Assembly: GCF_023229025.1 (NCBI RefSeq)
Contig: NZ_JALOAA010000020.1
Coordinates: 1-35,817 of the forward strand
Direction of reading: 5' to 3'
Origin: Sulfurimonas sp.
GTDB lineage: Bacteria > Campylobacterota > Campylobacteria > Campylobacterales > Sulfurimonadaceae
Length of the DNA: 35,817 bases
Under the pieces are notes generated by a model. That model had not been told where the DNA came from, ran no database searches, and saw nothing but the letters and a program-made list of their open reading frames with translations. Numbering within the stretch: the stretch's first letter is position 1; every line of letters starts with the position of its first letter. The translations under genes and the position numbers were made by a program. Below, piece after piece: positions 31,395 through 35,817 of the stretch.

Positions 31395-33326
31395 CTACAT
31401 CACAAAAATATGTGGAACGATAAGTGGGTATTTTTTCATTTTTCTGTAGATATGTTTTCTAACGACCTGACGAAGACCATTTTCTAATGCTCTTGGGTTC
31501 TCAACAAGTCCCTCTTTTATGTTTGCAAGGAAATGCTCTAAAACATCTTCTATCTCTTTGGCAAAAAACTTATCTTGTTTATCTGCAACAAGACCAAATG
31601 AGGTTACAATCGGCTTAGATAACATCGTAGAGTGCTGTCCGTCAATCTGAGCGATAATCATAACTATACCGTCTAAAGCTAGCTTCTGACGATCGATTAT
31701 GATGTCATCATCTATCTTGTGGTTGTTTTGGTTATCTATATATGTTTTACCGGTTCTTACGGTTTTGACTTTTCTCATGTACTTAGGAGCTATCTCGACC
31801 GTATCACCATCATTCATGATGTAGATGTTGCGCTCAGGTACACCACACATAACGGCTGTCTCTTTATGCTTCATAACATGGTTATACTCACCATGGATAG
31901 GTAAAAAGAACTTAGGATTTACAAGACGAAGCATCAACTTTTGCTCCTCAATAGAAGCGTGACCCGATACATGCAGCTCTCTATCCTGAGCTATCTTTGC
32001 TCCGGCACGTTGTAGATGGTTTAACATTCCCGATATTGAACCCTCATTTCCCGGAATTGGACGAGAAGATAGAACAATCAAGTCAGTCGGCTTGATTTTT
32101 ATATGTCTATGCTCCCCTATTGACATTCTAAAGAGTGCTGAACTTGGCTCGCCTTGAGAACCGGTTGTTACTATAAGAACTTCTTTGTCATTTAGGTGTG
32201 CTACTTGTTCCGGCTCTACAAAAATATTTTTTGGTAACCTTATGTAGTCATACTGCATAGCTACTTCAATGTTTCTCTCCATTGAACGACCTATAACACA
32301 AACTTTACGTCCATATTTTACACCGTACTGTATTGCCTGATAAACACGGTGAATATTTGAACTAAAAGTAGATAAAATTACTCTTCCTTCAGCCTTTGCA
32401 AATACTCTATCAAGCGCAGGCGCTACATTAAGCTCAGATGGCGTTGGTTGCGTGTTGTACGAGTTTGTAGAATCACTTAAAAGACATAGTACACCTTTGT
32501 CTCCATAATGCGCAAGTCTATGCAGGTCTGCCGTATATCCATCTACCGGCGTGTGATCTATCTTGAAGTCACCTGTATGTATGACGGTTCCGGCTTTTGT
32601 TGTTACCGCTAGTGAAGATGAGTCTATAATAGAGTGCGTCATATGCATCCACTCTATCTCAAAATCTTCGCCTATCTTATACACTTTTCTCTTCTCAATA
32701 GGATTAAAATATTGCTTAAAATCTTTTATATGATGCTCATCAAACTTATTGCCTATCATCGCAAGAGGAAGCGGCGAACCATATATAGGAAACTGCATCT
32801 CTTTATATAGATAGGGCATAGCACCGATATGATCCTCATGAGCGTGCGTAATAATTACGGCTTTTATTTTATTTCTTATTTCACGAATATATGTAAAGTC
32901 CGGTACTAAAATATCAACACCATGCATATCTTCGTCTGGAAAACTCATCCCTACATCTATCAGTATAGCTTCATTGTCTGTCTCAAAGACGGTTATATTT
33001 CCACCGATTTCGCCAAGGCCTCCAAGCGGAGTTATGCGGATTTTCTCTTTTGAGTTTAAGTCTAGTTTATAGTGGGGATTTAGTCTTTGCTTATGAGCCT
33101 CTTGATTTATCTCGACAAACTCTTTTAAACTCTCATTTACAGGCGTACTTTGACGTCTGCGACCTCTTGATGAGCTCTTGCTTTTATTGCCGTTTGCAGG
33201 ATTACTGCCGGCTTGTTTATTGGTATTTTGGCTATTTGGCCTACTACTGTGTCTTTTATTGTTGTTATACTGTTTACGATTTTCTTGAGAAATGCTTTTA
33301 ACGCTTTCCTGATTCTCTTGTTCCAT
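31395..33326 (-). CDS. rnj: Ribonuclease J
   Basis: Metallo-beta-lactamase/beta-CASP ribonuclease with endo- and 5'-exonuclease activity, the main RNA-decay enzyme in Campylobacterota such as Helicobacter. The 643-residue protein has a 95-residue N-terminal tail rich in Asn, Gln, Ser, Lys and Arg (SSRGRRRQ), then the catalytic core with LGGLGEIGGN and the metal motif HAHEDH (161-166). HTGDFKIDH, GRSMERN, and HVSGHAS with LPIHGEY are the beta-CASP and later ligand motifs. The tail resembles the extended N-terminus of H. pylori RNase J. The start follows AAGGAG and lies 29 bases inside ksgA, so the two are coupled. Confidence 0.96.
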   Translation of the reverse strand: MEQENQESVKSISQENRKQYNNNKRHSSRPNSQNTNKQAGSNPANGNKSKSSSRGRRRQSTPVNESLKEFVEINQEAHKQRLNPHYKLDLNSKEKIRITPLGGLGEIGGNITVFETDNEAILIDVGMSFPDEDMHGVDILVPDFTYIREIRNKIKAVIITHAHEDHIGAMPYLYKEMQFPIYGSPLPLAMIGNKFDEHHIKDFKQYFNPIEKRKVYKIGEDFEIEWMHMTHSIIDSSSLAVTTKAGTVIHTGDFKIDHTPVDGYTADLHRLAHYGDKGVLCLLSDSTNSYNTQPTPSELNVAPALDRVFAKAEGRVILSTFSSNIHRVYQAIQYGVKYGRKVCVIGRSMERNIEVAMQYDYIRLPKNIFVEPEQVAHLNDKEVLIVTTGSQGEPSSALFRMSIGEHRHIKIKPTDLIVLSSRPIPGNEGSISGMLNHLQRAGAKIAQDRELHVSGHASIEEQKLMLRLVNPKFFLPIHGEYNHVMKHKETAVMCGVPERNIYIMNDGDTVEIAPKYMRKVKTVRTGKTYIDNQNNHKIDDDIIIDRQKLALDGIVMIIAQIDGQHSTMLSKPIVTSFGLVADKQDKFFAKEIEDVLEHFLANIKEGLVENPRALENGLRQVVRKHIYRKMKKYPLIVPHIFVM

Positions 33327-34101
33327 CCAAACTCCTTGTTAGTTTATAGAGTTGGTGATAGTCATCTGTGCAGACTTGATGAGGACGAATTGTTTGTGTA
33401 AGATTAAGCTCTAAAAAAGCCTCTTGAAGTATAGTTTTTTCATAAGCAGCAGATAGATTCTTCATAAGAGTTTTACGAGGCTGCGTAAATGCAACTCTTA
33501 GCAAGCTCTCAAAATCTTTGTCAAATCTATCACTATGCTTTTGTATCAAAAAAACTGCAGAGTCTATTTTTGGCTGTGGTTCAAATGCAGTTGGCGGAAC
33601 TTTCACAATTAAATGTGCCTCTCCCGCGCTTTGAGCTATAACACTCAAAGCTCCAAATACCTTGTCACCTTCATTAGCACAAAATTTCTCTGCTACTTCA
33701 AGCTGTACCATTACAAGTATATTTTTGCATTTTGGATCTGCGAGGGCTTTTAGAATTATGTTAGTCGCTATATAGTATGGCAAATTCGCCACCAAATCAT
33801 ACGACTCATCTATAAGTTCACTCTTCCAAGCAGTGAGCACATCCCCGCAATGTATGCGGAGTTGCTTGGTTGCGATCTCTTTTTCAAACTTTTTTTGTAA
33901 CAGTTTACACAAATCGGTATCGACCTCAAAAGCATCTACGCTTTTGACATCTACTAAAAATTTAGTTAAATCACCTAAGCCAGGACCAATTTCAACAATT
34001 TTATTGTCGTTGTTGGGCATCGCTTCGACGATTTTTCGTAAAACTGTCTCGTCTTTTAAGAAATTTTGTCCAAATTTCTTCTTAGCTATAATATCTTTCA
34101 T
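33298..34101 (-). CDS. ksgA: 16S rRNA dimethyladenosine transferase KsgA/RsmA
   Basis: Uses S-adenosylmethionine to dimethylate two adenines in the 3' end loop of 16S rRNA during small-subunit assembly. The 267-residue protein shows KKFGQNFLKDETVLRKIVEAM at the N-terminus, the SAM motif VEIGPGLGDLTKFL and the catalytic NLPYYIATNIIL. The end overlaps rnj by 29 bases. The ksgA-rnj order makes a small RNA-metabolism operon. Confidence 0.96.
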   Translation of the reverse strand: MKDIIAKKKFGQNFLKDETVLRKIVEAMPNNDNKIVEIGPGLGDLTKFLVDVKSVDAFEVDTDLCKLLQKKFEKEIATKQLRIHCGDVLTAWKSELIDESYDLVANLPYYIATNIILKALADPKCKNILVMVQLEVAEKFCANEGDKVFGALSVIAQSAGEAHLIVKVPPTAFEPQPKIDSAVFLIQKHSDRFDKDFESLLRVAFTQPRKTLMKNLSAAYEKTILQEAFLELNLTQTIRPHQVCTDDYHQLYKLTRSLDGTRESGKR

Positions 34102-34262
34102 TAGCCGACATCATATAGTAATTTTACTTACAGTTACTTAATGTCAATGAAAAAAAATATTTTTTGTGTTATATAGCAAACAATTTGACAAAACTTAGGG
34201 GGTTGCCTTATACAGATTTATACACTTAAATAATATTTATTATAAGATTTAGTCTGTATAAA

Positions 34263-34282
34263 GATGTTTCATGTGAAACATC
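34263..34282. promoter_or_regulatory. parS-like palindrome (candidate ParB binding site)
   Basis: The 16-bp core TGTTTCATGTGAAACA (34265-34280) differs from the widespread chromosomal parS sequence TGTTTCACGTGAAACA at one base. The flanks G-A and T-C extend the symmetry to nine-base arms around TG. It lies 35 bases upstream of the hisF -10 box. It could be a centromere site, or the operator of some other dimeric regulator. Confidence 0.5.
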
Positions 34283-34316
34283 AGAGGCATCAAAACTAAT
34301 TATAAGGCATTATGTG

Positions 34317-34322
34317 TATAAT
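34317..34322 (+). promoter_or_regulatory. -10 box of hisF
   Basis: TATAAT in the context ATGTGTATAATTTC, 47 bases before the TTG start. AAGG at about 34357-34360 is the ribosome binding site. Confidence 0.5.
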
Positions 34323-34369
34323 TTCACTATATTATATAAGGGGATTAAAAACCCACAAGGTAGATAATT

Positions 34370-35128
34370 TTGAACTATTTTGCAAAAAGAATTATTCCAT
34401 GTCTTGATGTTAAAGATGGACGTGTTGTCAAAGGTGTAAACTTTGTAGGACTTAAAGATGCAGGTGACCCTGTTGAAGTTGCAAAGAGATATAACAAAGA
34501 GGGCGCTGATGAAATTGTATTTCTAGATATAACAGCCTCTAGTGATAACCGCGATACTATTGTAGATATTGTTGCAGAAGTAGCAAGAGAGATTTTTATA
34601 CCCCTTACAGTAGGCGGTGGAATTAGAAAGCTTGATGATATATACAAGCTTTTAAATGTTGGATGTGACAAAGTCAGCGTAAATTCGGCTGCTATTAAAA
34701 GACCTGAGCTTATAGATGAGGCTGCAAAAAGATTTGGTTCTCAGTGCGTTGTTACTGCGATAGACGTTAAGAAAACAGGTGACAGATATAATGTTTATCT
34801 CAATGGAGGTCGTGTTGATACCGGCATAGATGCTCTTGAGTGGGCAAAAGAGGTAGTTAATCGCGGAAGCGGCGAAATACTTCTAACCTCAATGGATGCA
34901 GACGGGACAAAAGCTGGATTTGAGCTTACTATTACAGAGCTAATAAGCCGTGCCGTAAATGTTCCGGTAATTGCAAGTGGAGGAGCCGGAACGATGGAGC
35001 ATATAAAAGAGGCTTTTCTTTATGGTGCTGATGCGGCGCTTGCAGCAAGTATATTTCACTATAAAGAGATAGACATAATGGAATTAAAACAGTATCTTCA
35101 TGACAACAATATACCGGTAAGACTCTAA
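34370..35128 (+). CDS. hisF: Imidazole glycerol phosphate synthase subunit HisF
   Basis: Cyclase subunit of the HisFH complex, which uses ammonia from HisH to form imidazole glycerol phosphate (histidine) and AICAR (to purines). The 252-residue (beta-alpha)8 barrel begins AKRIIPCLDVKDGRVVKGVNF. It has the catalytic Asp residues in CLDV and AIDV, the phosphate sites TVGGGIRKLDD and IASGGAGTMEH, and LLTSMDADGTKAGF. Length is normal. The start is TTG. The stop overlaps the next gene by one base (TAATG). No other his gene is in the window, so the pathway is dispersed. Confidence 0.96.
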   Translation: MNYFAKRIIPCLDVKDGRVVKGVNFVGLKDAGDPVEVAKRYNKEGADEIVFLDITASSDNRDTIVDIVAEVAREIFIPLTVGGGIRKLDDIYKLLNVGCDKVSVNSAAIKRPELIDEAAKRFGSQCVVTAIDVKKTGDRYNVYLNGGRVDTGIDALEWAKEVVNRGSGEILLTSMDADGTKAGFELTITELISRAVNVPVIASGGAGTMEHIKEAFLYGADAALAASIFHYKEIDIMELKQYLHDNNIPVRL

Positions 35129-35673
35129 TGATTATATGTGCAGGAAACAGTGAAACCTTTGATTTCGCCACTCCTATGGGAGTAGGGCTGATAGAGTCTG
35201 CAATAAACTTGACAAGACTTTGCCTTTTTGACAAACCGGAGTTTTTACTTTTTGTAGGAAGTGCGGGGAGTTACGGCGAGCATAAAATATTTGACATCAT
35301 TGAGTCTAAAACAGCTTCAAATATAGAGCTTGGATTTTTAAGCAATGACGCTTATACTCCTTTAGATAATGTAATATCTACTAACACAGATAAAACAAAA
35401 CACGATGTTATAGTTAACTCATCAAACTATATTTCCACAAGCCAAGAGCTAACAAAAAAGTTTCTAAAACTAGGAGTAGGCATAGAAAATATGGAGTTTT
35501 TTGCTGTTTTAAAGGTAGCGCAAGAGTTTGATATTCCAGCAGGTGGGGTCTTTTGTATAACTAACTATACTAACAAAAATGCTCATGATGATTTTTTAAA
35601 AAATCACGAAGAGGCAAAAGAGATTTTAGCCCGACATGTTAAAAAAAGAGTCAAGGAGCTTACAAAAAGATGA
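35128..35673 (+). CDS. Nucleoside phosphorylase/nucleosidase-like protein
   Basis: Protein of 181 residues resembling the PNP/UDP-phosphorylase superfamily, which includes MTA/SAH nucleosidase and futalosine hydrolase. FVGSAGSYG corresponds to the phosphate/ribose loop, NMEFFAVLKVAQEFDIPAGGVFCITNYTN to the Met-Glu ribose-binding stretch, and the final Asn-Tyr-Thr-Asn may replace the usual Asp of the base site. It is shorter than typical MTA/SAH nucleosidase (about 230), so the N-terminal part is reduced. The substrate is uncertain. It is coupled to hisF by TAATG and to rlmN by ATGA. Confidence 0.75.
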   Translation: MIICAGNSETFDFATPMGVGLIESAINLTRLCLFDKPEFLLFVGSAGSYGEHKIFDIIESKTASNIELGFLSNDAYTPLDNVISTNTDKTKHDVIVNSSNYISTSQELTKKFLKLGVGIENMEFFAVLKVAQEFDIPAGGVFCITNYTNKNAHDDFLKNHEEAKEILARHVKKRVKELTKR

Positions 35674-35817
35674 GACCTTCTCTGCTTGATTTTAGACTAA
35701 AAGAGTTACAAGAGATTGTTAAACCACAATTTAGGGCTAAGCAGATTTTTGGATGGCTCTATCATAACTATGCTGATAGCTATGAGGATATGAAAAATAT
35801 CCCAAAAGCACTCAAGG
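35670..35817 (+). CDS. rlmN: 23S rRNA (adenine-C2)-methyltransferase RlmN, 5' part
   Basis: Partial gene cut by the window end. The 49 visible residues begin MRPSLLDFRLKELQEIV and include FRAKQIFGWLYHNYADSYED with MKNIPKALK. This is the N-terminal accessory domain of the radical-SAM methyltransferase that modifies A2503 of 23S rRNA and A37 of some tRNAs. The radical-SAM cysteines lie outside the window. The ATG overlaps the previous stop (ATGA). Confidence 0.9.
   Translation, partial: MRPSLLDFRLKELQEIVKPQFRAKQIFGWLYHNYADSYEDMKNIPKALK

Larger units (their letters stand above)
34102..34369. other. 268-bp AT-rich divergent region between ksgA and hisF
   Basis: The longest gap without a gene. 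It contains a parS-like palindrome (34263-34282) and two further nine-base inverted repeats: TGCCTTATA (34204-34212) with TATAAGGCA (34301-34309), and TTATACAGA (34208-34216) with TCTGTATAA (34253-34261). It also has a single DnaA-box-like TTATACACT (34218-34226). Divergent promoters for ksgA and hisF must also lie here. No reading frame of note is seen. Confidence 0.55.

Noticed and set aside
34218..34226. TTATACACT as a DnaA box and the gap as a replication origin
   Set aside because: A single imperfect box, no dnaA or dnaN nearby and no box cluster.

Overview
The window looks like chromosomal DNA of a free-living, sulfur-oxidising member of the Campylobacterota, Sulfurimonas-like by general resemblance. 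The base composition is AT-rich, many -10 boxes sit behind T-rich tracts instead of a -35 box, and the gene set includes a sulfide:quinone oxidoreductase, a HiPIP-type protein, RNase J, flagellar FliI and a type II-C CRISPR system. This placement is inference; no rRNA or other marker gene is present. No tRNA, rRNA, insertion sequence or prophage was seen.

Layout. (1) 1-6962: secG, frr and pyrE, then a tightly overlapped set for peptidoglycan-sugar salvage: exported NagZ-like glycosidase, sodium:solute symporter, AnmK, AmgK-like kinase and MurU-like nucleotidyltransferase. A 48-residue Cys-containing protein (minus strand) and an MltB-type lytic transglycosylase follow. (2) 8205-9567: yceI and a divergent TetR gene, separated by two good sigma70 promoters and three copies of a 16-bp palindrome. 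(3) 9609-13701, all minus: HiPIP-like protein behind a long inverted repeat, and an operon of cation/proton antiporter, HAD phosphatase and FucP-type MFS carrier. (4) 13870-17110: pyrG and recJ. (5) 17245-19788: Tat-exported SQR-family flavoprotein and a periplasmic metallo-beta-lactamase-fold hydrolase. (6) 19877-23914: a beta-propeller plus alpha-solenoid protein of unknown role, converging on fliI and folE. (7) 24044-29705: complete type II-C CRISPR-Cas locus. (8) 29801-35817: a multicopper oxidase with Tat and lipobox features, rnj, ksgA, an intergenic region with a parS-like palindrome, hisF, a small nucleoside-phosphorylase-like gene and the start of rlmN.

The CRISPR locus is the most informative part. 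The order is cas9-cas1-cas2, then 14 identical 36-bp repeats and 13 spacers of exactly 30 bp. The repeat reads in crRNA sense on the minus strand, opposite to cas. Each repeat ends in an extended -10 box (TGCTAAAAT), so each spacer probably has its own promoter, as in Neisseria and Campylobacter II-C systems. An unannotated tracrRNA is predicted on the minus strand between cas2 and the array (about 28718 to 28605). It has its own promoter, an anti-repeat with 20 consecutive matching bases, and a 3' hairpin that straddles the cas2 stop codon.

The other main inference is a salvage route from cell wall to UDP-MurNAc. The lytic transglycosylase and exported NagZ would release anhydro-sugars outside the membrane, the SSS carrier would import them, and AnmK, AmgK and MurU would rebuild UDP-MurNAc. 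The MurNAc-6-phosphate phosphatase needed between AnmK and AmgK is not obvious in the window.
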